From Actinomycetes bacterium (GTDB taxonomy: Bacteria; Actinomycetota; Acidimicrobiia; Acidimicrobiales; RAAP-2), in contig JAJYXE010000048.1 in assembly GCA_021791145.1 (NCBI GenBank), positions 1 to 57,195 of the forward strand: a DNA stretch of 57,195 bases. The letters run 5' to 3'. The position numbers and the translations under genes are program-made. The notes under the pieces are model-generated. The model was given only the letters and a program-made list of their open reading frames with translations, was not told the origin of the DNA and did not search any database. Below, piece after piece: positions 8,070 through 18,956 of this stretch (positions are counted from its first letter, which is position 1; every line of letters begins with the position of its first letter).

Positions 8070-9241
8070 GCACGAGGAGCCCGGCCGGCATCGATGGGCG
8101 TCTGGTCGTCGCCGTCGAGCAGCTGCGCCGCCCGGTCCCCGGGGGGATTGGACGGTACGCGCGCGGTCTCCTCGACGGCCTGCGCCAGCGACGCTGCCAA
8201 GGGGTCGAGCTGCTCGCGAGCCGCCGGCGCGCGCGGGCACGCCTCGACGGCCCGGACCCCCTTTCGGCCTGGGGGTTCCCGGTCCGCACCTCGGCGCTCC
8301 CCGCGCCGTTCCTCGTCGCCGCGTGGGACCGGGGAGCGGCCCCTGTCCGCAGGGCGCGCCTCGTGCACTCCGTGTCACTCGCAGCGCCCCCCGTCCGGCC
8401 GCGCCGTGCCAGAGGAGGGCCGGCGCTCGTCGTGACCGTCCATGACCTCGCCTGGCGCGCCCACCCCGAGGCCACCACCGCGCGGGGGAGGCGGTGGCAC
8501 CAGGCGGCGCTCGAGCGTGCGCTCGAGCACGCCGACGCCTTCGTCGTCCCCTCTGCCGCGGTCGCCCGCGACCTCGAGGACGCCGGCGCGCCCGCCGGGC
8601 GCGTCCGGGTGATCCCCCACGGGGTGGACCACCTGCCGGCGCCCGACACGGACGGCGCGGAGTCTCTCCTCCGTCGGCTGGGCGTGGGAGATGGGTATCT
8701 GCTCACGGCTGCGACCCTCGAGCCGAGGAAGAACCTCAGCCGCCTCGTCGCCGCGTTCTCTTCGGCGCGCAGCTCGCTGGCGGGGCGCTGGCCGCTCCTC
8801 GTCGTCGGGCCCGCGGGCTGGGGCGACGCCGCGCCAGGCGGCGACGGATCCGAGGGGGTGATCGTGACGGGGCCGGTCGACGACGCGGTCCTCGCCGCGC
8901 TGTACCACGACGCCCGCGCGTTCGTCTACGTGCCTCTGACCGAGGGGTTCGGACTCCCGCCCCTCGAGGCGATGGCCTGTGGCGCGCCGGTCGTGGTGAG
9001 CACCACCACGCCGAGCACCGCCGTGGTGAGCACGCCGGCAGCGGACGGAGCCGGCGGCGTCGGGGCCGCGCTGAGGGTGGACCCGACCACAGTCGACGAC
9101 ATCGCGGCAGCTCTCGTACGCGTCTCGGGCGACGAGGCGCTGCGTGCCTCCCTCGTCCACAAAGGCAGAGAGCTCGTCGCGCCGCTCACCTGGAGAGCCT
9201 CTGCCGCAGCCCACGTCGAGTGGTGGGAGTCGCTCCGGTGA
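8066..9241 (+). CDS. Glycosyltransferase family 4 (second of three)
   Basis: A 391-residue GT4 enzyme with GT-B fold. It shows the GGIGRYARGLLDGL acceptor-domain loop, VVTVHDLAWRAHPE, the GVDHLPAP linker, ATLEPRKNLSRLVAAF, and the EX7E block in EGFGLPPLEAMACGAPVVVS. The start is GTG 8066, which shares bases with the previous stop. Its own stop, TGA at 9239-9241, falls inside a 17-bp tandem repeat and overlaps a GTG. The C-terminal residues (WWESLR) are partly encoded by the first repeat copy. Donor and acceptor are unknown; a mannose-type donor is inferred from the pathway genes around it. Confidence 0.9.
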   Translation: MSTRSPAGIDGRLVVAVEQLRRPVPGGIGRYARGLLDGLRQRRCQGVELLASRRRARARLDGPDPLSAWGFPVRTSALPAPFLVAAWDRGAAPVRRARLVHSVSLAAPPVRPRRARGGPALVVTVHDLAWRAHPEATTARGRRWHQAALERALEHADAFVVPSAAVARDLEDAGAPAGRVRVIPHGVDHLPAPDTDGAESLLRRLGVGDGYLLTAATLEPRKNLSRLVAAFSSARSSLAGRWPLLVVGPAGWGDAAPGGDGSEGVIVTGPVDDAVLAALYHDARAFVYVPLTEGFGLPPLEAMACGAPVVVSTTTPSTAVVSTPAADGAGGVGAALRVDPTTVDDIAAALVRVSGDEALRASLVHKGRELVAPLTWRASAAAHVEWWESLR

Positions 9242-9297
9242 AGGTCTCGCTCCGGTGAAGGTCTCGCTCCGGTGAAGGTCTCGCTCCGGTGAAGGTC
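9230..9297 (+). repeat. Four perfect 17-bp tandem copies forming coupled minigenes
   Basis: The unit TCGCTCCGGTGAAGGTC is repeated exactly at 9230, 9247, 9264 and 9281. Each copy carries a GTGA stop/start overlap. GTG 9238, 9255 and 9272 each open a six-codon reading frame, MKVSLR, whose TGA overlaps the next GTG. The last GTG (9289) starts the third glycosyltransferase. The ancestral junction was presumably one GTGA, later expanded by repeat slippage. Confidence 0.95.
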
Positions 9298-10425
9298 TCT
9301 CTCGACGTGACGGCGGTCCCCGAGACACCCGCAGGCGCAGGGCGCTACACGATCGAGCTCGCCGCGGCGCTCGCACGGAGGGACGACTCCCGGCTCGTCG
9401 TCCTCGCCCGGCGGACGGACGCCGAGCGGTGGCGGCAGCTCGCGGGGGGCCGCCTGGACGTGCTCGCGTCGTCGCCGTCGGCTCGGCCCCTGCGTCTGGC
9501 GTGGGAGCAGCTCGCGCTCCCGCGCGTCCTGCGCCGTGCGCGCCCGGCCGTGCACCACAGCCCGCACTACACGATGCCAGAGCGCTCTCCGGTCCCGGTC
9601 GTGGTCACGGTCCACGACTGCACGTACTTCGACCACCCCGAGTGGCACGAGGCTGCCAAGGTCCGGCTCTTCCGCCGCGCGATCCGGGTCGCGGCGCGAC
9701 GCGCGGGCGCGCTCGTCTGCGTGAGCGAGACGACGGCTCGGCATCTCGAGTCCGTGTGCCGGGTGTCGGTGCCGGTCGTCGTCGCGCCCCACGGCGTCGA
9801 TCACGACCGCTTCCGCGCCGCGCCTGGTGTGCCCGGAGCGGACGACGCCGTGCTCGCGCAGCTCGGCCTCGACCCGCGCCGGCGGTTCGTCCTCTTCCTC
9901 GGGACGATGGAGCCGCGAAAGGACGTCCCGACGCTCATCCGCGCGTTTGGCACGCTCGGCGACGACGAGCGCGACCTGACCCTGGTCCTCGCAGGCCGTC
10001 GGGGGTGGGGCACCGGCCCGGTCGACCAGGCGCTGGCGGCGTCGCGGCATCGCGATCGGATCGTCTCGACCGGCTACGTCCCCGACGCGGCCGTCCCCGC
10101 TCTCCTGCGCAAGGCCGCGGTGGTCGCCTACCCCTCGCTCGCCGAGGGCTACGGGCTCCCGGCGCTCGAGGCGCTGGCGTGCGGGGCGCCACTCGTGACG
10201 ACTCGAGGCACCGCGATGGCCGAGCTGTCCGGGGAGGCCGCCACCCTGGTCGCGCCCTCGGACCCCGACGGCCTCGCCGACGCGCTCCGCGCGGTCCTCG
10301 AGGCTGCCGGCGGTCCCGAGTCGGCGCGCCGGCGCGAGATCGGGCTCGCCCGCGCTGCCGCGTGCACGTGGGAGAGGAGCGCCGAGCGCCACGTCGAGGC
10401 GTACCGGATCGCGGCAGGGGCGTAG
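9289..10425 (+). CDS. Glycosyltransferase family 4 (third of three)
   Basis: A 378-residue GT-B fold GT4 enzyme. Features in order: TPAGAGRYTIELAAAL (acceptor loop), VVTVHDCTYFDHPEWH, CVSETTARHLES, APHGVDHDRF, LGTMEPRKDVPTLIRAF, and the EX7E donor motif in EGYGLPALEALACGAPLVTT. Start GTG 9289 is the only frame that continues, but an upstream in-frame GTG at 9238 is closed by TGA 9256. Ribosomes finishing the previous gene must pass three minigenes before reaching this start, so its translation may be lowered relative to its neighbours. It is closely similar in layout to the two GT4 proteins before it, suggesting duplication within the cluster. Confidence 0.9.
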   Translation: MKVSLDVTAVPETPAGAGRYTIELAAALARRDDSRLVVLARRTDAERWRQLAGGRLDVLASSPSARPLRLAWEQLALPRVLRRARPAVHHSPHYTMPERSPVPVVVTVHDCTYFDHPEWHEAAKVRLFRRAIRVAARRAGALVCVSETTARHLESVCRVSVPVVVAPHGVDHDRFRAAPGVPGADDAVLAQLGLDPRRRFVLFLGTMEPRKDVPTLIRAFGTLGDDERDLTLVLAGRRGWGTGPVDQALAASRHRDRIVSTGYVPDAAVPALLRKAAVVAYPSLAEGYGLPALEALACGAPLVTTRGTAMAELSGEAATLVAPSDPDGLADALRAVLEAAGGPESARRREIGLARAAACTWERSAERHVEAYRIAAGA

Positions 10426-10430
10426 TCGCG

Positions 10431-10436
10431 TAGGGT
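10431..10436 (+). promoter_or_regulatory. Possible -10 hexamer TAGGGT
   Basis: TAGGGT begins 14 nt before GTG 10445 in the 19-bp gap after the GT4 gene. It could drive the reductase gene separately from the operon. Confidence 0.35.
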
Positions 10437-10444
10437 CGTCGTCC

Positions 10445-11362
10445 GTGCGCGCGCTGGTCACGGGCGGCCGGGGGTTCGTCGGCCGATGGCTCGGTCGCCA
10501 CCTGCGCGAGCAGGGGGACGAGGTCAGCGTCGTCGACGTCGAGATCGACGTCACCGACGAGCGCGCCGTCGAGCGCGCGCTCGACGCGTCACCTCCCGAC
10601 GTCGTCTACCACCTCGCGGCGCGCACCCACGTCGGCGAGTCGTGGCGCGAGCCCCTCGACGTGATCCGCGTCAACGTGCTCGGCACCGCCGCGGTCCTCG
10701 CAGCCGCGAGGCGGGCCGCTCCCGGCGCGACCGTGCTCGTCGTGAGCTCATCTGAGGTCTACGGCGCGGTCAGCCCCGAAGAGCTCCCTCTCAAGGAGGA
10801 CGCGCCGCTCCGACCGGTGACGCCCTACGCCGCGTCGAAGGCGGCCGCCGAGCAGGTCGCGCTGCAGTCGTGGCGGGGCTACGGCCAGCGTGTCGTGGTC
10901 GTGCGGCCCTTCAACCACGTGGGGCCGGGCCAGGCGGCGACCTTCGCGGTGCCCGCGCTCGCTCGCCGTGTGCTCGAGGCACGCCGGGAGGGGCGCCGGG
11001 AACTCGCCGTGGGGACCGTCACGACCCGGCGCGACTTCACTGACGTGCGCGACGTGGTCCGCGCCTACCGCCTGCTCGTCGCACGTGCAGAGGGGGGAGG
11101 CGTCTACAACGTCTGCTCGGGCCGTGACCATGCCATCGCAGAGATCGCCGGTCGGCTGATGGCCCTGGCCGGCGTCGAGCTCACGCTGGTGACCGACGAG
11201 CGCCTCGTACGGCCCGTCGACGCCCCGGTGCTGCGGGGCGACCCTTCGCGACTGGTCGAGGCGACCGGGTGGGCGCCGGCCATCGAGCTCGACGAGACGC
11301 TTCGCGACGTGCTCGCCGAGCTCGAGCCCGAGGGGGGTCAGGCGCCGGACGCAGGGAAGTGA
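10445..11362 (+). CDS. NAD(P)-dependent sugar reductase/epimerase, GDP-4-dehydro-6-deoxy-D-mannose reductase-like
   Basis: A 305-residue extended SDR. The glycine motif GGRGFVGRWL lies at residues 6-15, the serine strand is VVSSSEVYGAV, the YAASK motif provides Tyr and Lys, and RPFNHVGPGQ with GTVTTRRDFTDVRDVVRAY matches Rmd/Gmd-type enzymes. Rmd makes GDP-D-rhamnose from the Gmd product. No Gmd gene is visible in the window, so the intermediate would have to come from elsewhere, and a 4-epimerase role is an alternative. It follows the GT4 trio by 19 bp and likely supplies their donor. Start is GTG 10445. Its last 25 bp overlap the convergent small gene at 11338-11736. Confidence 0.8.
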   Translation: MRALVTGGRGFVGRWLGRHLREQGDEVSVVDVEIDVTDERAVERALDASPPDVVYHLAARTHVGESWREPLDVIRVNVLGTAAVLAAARRAAPGATVLVVSSSEVYGAVSPEELPLKEDAPLRPVTPYAASKAAAEQVALQSWRGYGQRVVVVRPFNHVGPGQAATFAVPALARRVLEARREGRRELAVGTVTTRRDFTDVRDVVRAYRLLVARAEGGGVYNVCSGRDHAIAEIAGRLMALAGVELTLVTDERLVRPVDAPVLRGDPSRLVEATGWAPAIELDETLRDVLAELEPEGGQAPDAGK

Positions 11363-11736
11363 CGCAGCTGGGCACCGAGCTCGCCGAGCGCCGCGCGCGC
11401 CTTCAGGGCGAGCTCTCGGGCGGGCTCGGGAAGCTGCTCGCCGAGGGGCGCCAACTGGCTCGAGACGAGCTCGACCGTGTCGTCGAGCCACGCACCGACC
11501 CGGTGGCTGCCGGCCTCGACGCCCGCACGCAGCCGGGCGACACCCTCGTCGAGGCGGTCCTGGGCCAGCAGGTCGTGCTGGCCCAGGTCGTGCTGGGCGG
11601 CACGCGCGCGCTGGAGGCCGAGGACTCCGAGGCCCACGGCGACGTAGCCCGCATAGCGTGCCCGCCGTGCCAGGGCTCGAGCGAGGGCACGCATCTCGTC
11701 GGCGATCTCGTCTGCCATCTCGTTGGAGCCAGGCAT
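11338..11736 (-). CDS. Small amphipathic helical protein, phasin-like (unknown function)
   Basis: A 132-residue protein, Ala-, Leu- and Arg-rich and almost certainly all helical. Residues about 29-42 form a short hydrophobic stretch (YAGYVAVGLGVLGL); the rest alternates charged and hydrophobic positions, as in phasins or apolipoprotein-like helices. The start is well supported: AGGAG lies 9 nt before ATG 11736, and a sigma-70-type promoter sits about 60 nt further upstream. This classical arrangement contrasts with the leaderless neighbours. The gene is not recognised as a named family; binding to lipid or polymer surfaces is inference from composition only. It converges on the reductase gene with a 25 bp overlap. 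Confidence 0.65.
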   Translation of the reverse strand: MPGSNEMADEIADEMRALARALARRARYAGYVAVGLGVLGLQRARAAQHDLGQHDLLAQDRLDEGVARLRAGVEAGSHRVGAWLDDTVELVSSQLAPLGEQLPEPARELALKARAALGELGAQLRHFPASGA

Positions 11737-11790
11737 GGGAGCACTCCTTTTGTCGCCTCTTGGCCCCGGCCCGCTCGGACCGGGAAGGTC

Positions 11791-11826
11791 ATGTACAACT
11801 GTATATGATAAGAGATACTTTTGCAA
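11791..11826 (-). promoter_or_regulatory. Promoter with overlapping imperfect palindrome for the small helical gene
   Basis: On the minus strand TTGCAA (11826-11821), exactly 17 nt, then TACAGT (11803-11798) make a good -35/-10 pair. The 16-bp block 11791-11806 (ATGTACAACTGTATAT) matches its own reverse complement at 12 of 16 positions and covers the -10. That is where a repressor would bind. The stretch is also strikingly AT-rich for this DNA. Confidence 0.6.
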
Positions 11827-11873
11827 GCATGTGCACCGCCCATCCCGTGACGGTGGCGGGGCGCGGGGGGGAG

Positions 11874-11879
11874 TAGCCT
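11874..11879 (+). promoter_or_regulatory. Probable -10 hexamer TAGCCT
   Basis: TAGCCT begins 16 nt before ATG 11890, with no ribosome-binding site between them. Confidence 0.4.
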
Positions 11880-11889
11880 GCCTGTCCTG

Positions 11890-14800
11890 ATGGCAGAGGG
11901 GGCGGCGAAGACGGCGCGGGCCCCCGCGGTGGTGGCGGTCGTCGTGACGACCGACCCCGGCCAGTGGTTCGACGAGACCCTCCAGGCTCTCGCTGCTCAG
12001 GACTACGACAACCTCTCGGTGCTGGTGCTCGTGTCGGGGGGCGGCGTCGACCCGACTGCGATGGTCGCCGAACGCCTCCCCGAGGCGTTCGTACGCCGCC
12101 TCCCCGGGCCCGCCAGCTTTGGGGCCGCGGTCGCCGAAGCGCTCTCGATGGTCGAAGGCGCCTCCTTCTTCCTCTTGTGCCATGACGACTGCGCGCCGGC
12201 GCCCGACGCCGTGCACCTCATGGTCGAAGAGTCGTTCCGCTCCAATGCCGGGATCGTCTCCCCGAAGATGGTTCGCTGGGACGACCCGCGCATGCTCCTC
12301 CACGTCGGCCAGCACGCGGACAAGACCGGAGCGGTCGTCGAGCGGGTGCAGGACGGGGAGATCGACGCCGGCCAGCACGACGCCGTCCGCGACGTGTTCG
12401 TCGCGCCGGGCGGGTGCACGCTGGTGCGCGCCGACCTGCTCCGCGCGCTCGGCGGCTACGACTGCGCGCTCGTCGCGATGGGCGAGGATCTCGACCTCTC
12501 GTGGCGGGCGCACGTCGCCGGGGCCCGGGTGGTCGTCGCGCCGTCGGCGACCGTGCGCCACCTCGAGCTGCTCGCCTCCGGGCACCGGTCGCCGCCGCCC
12601 TCTGACGCCCCGTCGCTGCAGTCGCTCCAGCGGCGCCACGAGCTCGCCGCCGTCCTCACCTGCTACACGTGGGGCCACCTGCTCCGGGTCGTGCCCCAGG
12701 CGCTGCTGCTGGCCCTCGGGGAGGTCCTCGTCTCGACGCTCGCCGGCGACCGGCGCAGGACCCGCGCGATCCTCCACGCATGGCGATGGAACCTGGCCCG
12801 CCACGCGGAGCTGCGCCGCCGAAGGCGCGCGCTGGCGGCGATCCGCGTGCTCACCGACGCAGAGGTCCGGAGCCTGCAGGTGGCGGGCAGCGCGCGCCTC
12901 TCGACGTACCTGTCGCGGCTCACGCACCAGGGCATCGACGCGGCGCATGGCCTCCAAGGCCTCCGGGAGGAAGAGGGGGCTGGGCTCGGCAGCGCAACGG
13001 CGGGCCGGGCGCTCGGTGCCGGCGTCGGCGCGGCGGAGCTCACTGGCTCCGTCGGCGCCGCCTTCTCCGAGGATGCCGACTTCGACGAGCTCGACGACCT
13101 GGGCCGGCGCGCAGGCCACCGGCGCGGCGCCGCTCCAGGGAGAGGCTTGCTCGCATCGCGTCGCGCACGCGTGGGAGTGGCGCTGGTGGCGGCCGTCGTG
13201 CTCGTCGTGGGCTCGCGCGGGCTCCTCGGCACGCCCCTGCCGCTCGTGGGCCAGTTCCTGCCGTTCCCCTCGTGGACGGGGCTGTGGCACCAGTTCCTCT
13301 CCTCCTGGCAGCCTGCCGGTGTCGGCTCGCGCCTGCCGGCGAGCCCGGCGTTCGGCTTCCTCGCGCTCGCCGGGACCCTGGTTGCCGGGCGCAGCGGGCT
13401 CCTCCAGCAGGTCGTCGTCCTCGGGTGCCTGCCCCTTGGGGCGTGGGGCGTGTCGCGCCTCCTTGGACCGTTCGGGTCGCCGCGTGCGCGGCTCGCCGGC
13501 GCCATCGCGTACCTCGCGCTCCCGCTCGGCATCGACGCCCTCGCCCGTGGCCGCTGGGACGGGCTCGTCGCCTACGCCGCGACGCCGTGGATCCTGCTGC
13601 AGCTGGCGCGGGCGACCCGGCTCGAGCCCTTCGCACCGGCGAGCGGCGGGTCCGCCGCCGTGACCGGGCGGGCCGTCGCGGCCGACGCCTTGGGCTGGCG
13701 GCGGTCGTTCGGCTTCCGAGTGCTCGCGCTGGGTGCGATCGAGGCGGTCGCGATGTCCTTCGCACCCGCCGTGGTCGTCGTCGTGCTCCTCGCAGGGTTG
13801 GGCGTCGCGGGCGGGTCGCTCGTCGCCGGCGACGTGCGACGCGGGGCACGGGCCGCTGCCGCGGCCGCCGGCGCGACCCTGGTCGCCGCGGTCCTGTGCG
13901 CGCCGTGGGTCGTGGCAACCCTGCGGGCCGGCCGCGGGGCGCTCGGCGTCCTCGGGCTCGCGACAGGCCGCTCGCCGGTCACCGGCTGGAGCGTGCTGCT
14001 GCGCACGGCGGTCGGCCCCGTCGGCAGCTCGCCGCTCGTGTGGCTCCTCCTCGCCGCCGCGGTCGCACCGCTCCTGCTCGCCCGCACGGTGCGATTGGCG
14101 TGGGCGATCCGGCTCTGGGCGGTCGCCATCCCGTCGTGGCTCGTCGCGCTCGTCGCGGCCAAGGGCTGGGCCCTTCCCTTCGCTCCCTCGGTGGACGTGC
14201 TCCTCGCCCCCGCCGCGCTGGGTGTCGCGGCGGGGGTCGGCCTCGGGGTCGCGGCCTTCGAGACCGACCTCGCCGGCTACCGGTTCGGCTGGCGCCAGGC
14301 GCTCGCCGCCCTGTCGATCGCGGCCGTTGCCTTGGGGGTGCTGCCGACGCTGGTCGAGGCGGGCAACGGGAGGTGGGGGCTGCCGGTGTCGGGCTACCAG
14401 GCGGCCGCCGGGCTGCCTCGCGCCCGGCCGCCGGTGCCCGGCTACCGGGTGCTGTGGCTCGGCGCCCCCCAAGCACTGCCCCTGGGAGGGTGGTCCATCG
14501 GCCCGGGCCTCGCCTACGCGACGTCGAGCGACGGCACACCGACCCTCGCGGACCTGTGGGCTCCCGCATCGCCCGGTGGCGCCGGGAGGATCGCGGACGC
14601 GCTCGGCGTCGCGATGCGCGGGGAGACGGTGCACCTCGGTAGCGTGCTGGCGGCCGCGCGCATCCGCTACGTGGTCGTCGTCGACGCGCTCGCGCCGAGC
14701 ACGCCAGGGGCGTCGTCCGCGGCCGCGTTCCCGCTCCCCGTGGGGCTCGTGCGCGCGCTCGCCCGCCAGGAGGACCTTCGCACAGTCCCGGTCGGTTCGG

Positions 14801-15150
14801 GCGCCATGACGGTCTTCGAGGACACGGCGCGGCCACCGTCCCGGACGCCGCCGGTCGCCGCCGCCGGCGGCGGCACCTCCGCGCTCGTGGACCCGCTCGC
14901 CGCCGCCGGGGAGCTCCTCTTGTGGGTCGTCGTCGCGCTGGCGCTGCTCGGCCGGCGCCGGTGGCTCGACTCTTGGTGGGCACCGCTCGCGCGCTCGAGG
15001 AGGAGGACCCGACAGAGGCGCCGTGGCGCCGTGGAGGTCGGCACGGGCCTTCTCACCGGCGCGCCGGCGCCCGCGGAGCAGCCCGCGGAGCAGCCCGCGG
15101 AGCAGGTGGTCCTGCCCGAGGCGACCGCTCAGCCACTGGCAGAGACGTGA
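11890..15150 (+). CDS. Giant membrane glycosyltransferase (GT2 domain plus polytopic membrane region)
   Basis: A 1086-residue protein. Residues 1-about 300 are a GT-A fold GT2 domain: VAVVVTTDPGQWFDETLQAL, a metal-binding HDDCAPAPD (about 97-105), a GGCTLVRADLLRALGGYD block, and GEDLDLSWR with the catalytic acid. A Leu/Arg-rich linker and acidic stretch follow. From about residue 420 there are many hydrophobic helices, with another extracytoplasmic-looking segment before a final helix near residue 1020. The C terminus ends in a PAEQ repeat. Such GT2/membrane fusions sit next to DUF5719 genes in actinobacteria and are thought to act in envelope glycan or lipid-linked sugar assembly. Start ATG 11890; the stop overlaps the DUF5719 start in a GTGA. 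Acceptor unknown. Confidence 0.85.
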   Translation: MAEGAAKTARAPAVVAVVVTTDPGQWFDETLQALAAQDYDNLSVLVLVSGGGVDPTAMVAERLPEAFVRRLPGPASFGAAVAEALSMVEGASFFLLCHDDCAPAPDAVHLMVEESFRSNAGIVSPKMVRWDDPRMLLHVGQHADKTGAVVERVQDGEIDAGQHDAVRDVFVAPGGCTLVRADLLRALGGYDCALVAMGEDLDLSWRAHVAGARVVVAPSATVRHLELLASGHRSPPPSDAPSLQSLQRRHELAAVLTCYTWGHLLRVVPQALLLALGEVLVSTLAGDRRRTRAILHAWRWNLARHAELRRRRRALAAIRVLTDAEVRSLQVAGSARLSTYLSRLTHQGIDAAHGLQGLREEEGAGLGSATAGRALGAGVGAAELTGSVGAAFSEDADFDELDDLGRRAGHRRGAAPGRGLLASRRARVGVALVAAVVLVVGSRGLLGTPLPLVGQFLPFPSWTGLWHQFLSSWQPAGVGSRLPASPAFGFLALAGTLVAGRSGLLQQVVVLGCLPLGAWGVSRLLGPFGSPRARLAGAIAYLALPLGIDALARGRWDGLVAYAATPWILLQLARATRLEPFAPASGGSAAVTGRAVAADALGWRRSFGFRVLALGAIEAVAMSFAPAVVVVVLLAGLGVAGGSLVAGDVRRGARAAAAAAGATLVAAVLCAPWVVATLRAGRGALGVLGLATGRSPVTGWSVLLRTAVGPVGSSPLVWLLLAAAVAPLLLARTVRLAWAIRLWAVAIPSWLVALVAAKGWALPFAPSVDVLLAPAALGVAAGVGLGVAAFETDLAGYRFGWRQALAALSIAAVALGVLPTLVEAGNGRWGLPVSGYQAAAGLPRARPPVPGYRVLWLGAPQALPLGGWSIGPGLAYATSSDGTPTLADLWAPASPGGAGRIADALGVAMRGETVHLGSVLAAARIRYVVVVDALAPSTPGASSAAAFPLPVGLVRALARQEDLRTVPVGSGAMTVFEDTARPPSRTPPVAAAGGGTSALVDPLAAAGELLLWVVVALALLGRRRWLDSWWAPLARSRRRTRQRRRGAVEVGTGLLTGAPAPAEQPAEQPAEQVVLPEATAQPLAET

Positions 15151-16574
15151 CTGTCGTCCGCCGAGGCCCGAGGAGGGGGCGGGGGCGGCTGCTCGCGCTC
15201 GCGCTCGTGGCGGCGGCTCTCTGCGGAGGCGGCGTCCTCGGCGACGTCGCGGCGCGTCAGCCGCCGCGAGTCGTGCTCCAGCCCTCCGCGCTCGCGGCGG
15301 AAGCGGCCCCTGCGGGGTCGGCCTCGTCGACTTGGTACTGCCCGGCCGGCCCGGGCGAAGACGCCGGGACGACGCACGTCGTCCTCGCCAACGCGGCGGC
15401 GCAGCGGGTGCGGATCGGCGTCGTCGTGGTGTCGGCACGCGGAGAGCGCCGTCGCGTCGCGCTGCGGCTCGGGCCGCACGCGGAGTCGGCCCTCACCCCT
15501 GGACGGCTCGTCCACGGCGCGTGGCTCGCCAGCGGCATCGAGGTGGCGGGCGGCGCAGTGAGCGCGACCGAGGTCGTGGACGGCAGGAAGGGCCGTTCCC
15601 TCGCCTCGTGCGCGTCGGAGGTCTCACCACGCTGGTACTTCGCCTCGGGGAGCACGGCGTCCGGCAGCACGCTCAGCGTCACCCTGTTCAACCCGACGCC
15701 CAACCTGGCGGTCGTGGACCTCGCGTTCGTGACCGGCACTGGCGACACAGTGCCGGCCCCCTTCCAGGGGCTCGTCGTGGAGCCGTGGGCGCTCCGCACG
15801 CTGACAGTCGGCCGCTACGTCCAGAACCAGCGATCGGTCGCGACCGTGGTCGCCGCGCGGGCCGGGGCCGTGGTCGCGGGCGAGCTCGAGCTCTACGGCC
15901 CGGGCGGGACCGCGGGCCTCTCGCTCTCCCTCGGCGCGCCCGCTGCGTCGAGGCGCTGGAACCTGCCGAGCGTCGAAGACCTCGCAGGAGGGATGTCGGA
16001 CCTCGCCGTGTTCAACCCGTCGTCGAGGCGGGAGCGTGTCGTCGCAACGGTCCGGCTCGCGACGGGCCCCGTCGAGCCGTTCACCGAGACACTCGGGCCC
16101 CAGAGCGTCTGGACGCTCGTGACGAGCGACCAGCTTCGGATCGCCGCCCAGGAGCCCTACACCGTCGAGGTGCGCTCGACGGGCCCGGGCACGGTCGTGG
16201 CGCGCACCGGTGCCGGCGGGCCGCGCAGCCCGGCCCCGTGGTGGGCAGCTGCCGCGGCGGTGGACGCTCTCCAGTCGAGCGCGGCCCGTCGTTGGCTCGT
16301 GCCGGCGCTTCCGGGCGCCGTGCAGCAGTCGGCAGGCGTGCTGGCGGTCGAGAACCCCGCCGCAAGGCCGGTCGCTGCCGAGGTCGTGTGGTGGACGCGC
16401 TCAGGCACGAGGCGCCTCCGCCGGCTCCAGGTGCCCGCCCATGGGCGCGCCACGCTCAACGCGCCGAGCAGGGCGGCGGTGGTCCGGGCGGACGCCCCCC
16501 TCGCGGTCATCGCCGACGCGTCGCCCCCTGGTACGGCGGGAGTCGTCGGGATCCCGGCGGTGCCGCTGCGCTGA
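15147..16574 (+). CDS. DUF5719-type secreted/membrane-anchored protein
   Basis: A 475-residue protein with an N-terminal signal or anchor (basic residues, then LLALALVAAALCGGGVLG at about 14-31). The rest repeats an all-beta module: each repeat opens with an aromatic-rich strand such as STWYCPAG, PRWYFASG, RRWNLPS or RRWLVPA, and continues with VVLANAA, VTLFNPT, LAVFNPS or VLAVENPA. This gives four beta-sandwich-like repeats of about 110 residues. The pattern matches DUF5719, whose function is unknown. The GTG 15147 start overlaps the stop of the giant GT2 gene, so the two are translationally coupled and probably partner in envelope assembly. Residues such as CASE and YCP may form a disulphide outside the cell. 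Confidence 0.8.
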   Translation: MTVVRRGPRRGRGRLLALALVAAALCGGGVLGDVAARQPPRVVLQPSALAAEAAPAGSASSTWYCPAGPGEDAGTTHVVLANAAAQRVRIGVVVVSARGERRRVALRLGPHAESALTPGRLVHGAWLASGIEVAGGAVSATEVVDGRKGRSLASCASEVSPRWYFASGSTASGSTLSVTLFNPTPNLAVVDLAFVTGTGDTVPAPFQGLVVEPWALRTLTVGRYVQNQRSVATVVAARAGAVVAGELELYGPGGTAGLSLSLGAPAASRRWNLPSVEDLAGGMSDLAVFNPSSRRERVVATVRLATGPVEPFTETLGPQSVWTLVTSDQLRIAAQEPYTVEVRSTGPGTVVARTGAGGPRSPAPWWAAAAAVDALQSSAARRWLVPALPGAVQQSAGVLAVENPAARPVAAEVVWWTRSGTRRLRRLQVPAHGRATLNAPSRAAVVRADAPLAVIADASPPGTAGVVGIPAVPLR

Positions 16575-16625
16575 CCTGGCCCAAAGCGGCCCCCGGCCTG
16601 CGGCCCGCGGCCCGCGGCCCGCTCG

Positions 16626-18926
<2,301 letters not shown>

Positions 18927-18932
18927 CGGGCC

Positions 18933-18938
18933 ATGCTA
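18933..18938 (-). promoter_or_regulatory. Probable -10 hexamer TAGCAT for ftsH
   Basis: TAGCAT on the minus strand begins 12 nt before GTG 18926, with no Shine-Dalgarno sequence. Confidence 0.45.
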
Positions 18939-18956
18939 TTCGTCGCCTGATCCCAG

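Noticed and set aside
9230..9297. CRISPR-like repeat
   Set aside because: The copies are directly adjacent, without spacers, and have a coding-junction explanation.
11338..15438. A 1366-residue open frame on the minus strand
   Set aside because: It is mostly antisense to the giant GT2 gene, is Arg/Pro/Gly-rich and has no domain. Only its last part (11338-11736) is a real gene.
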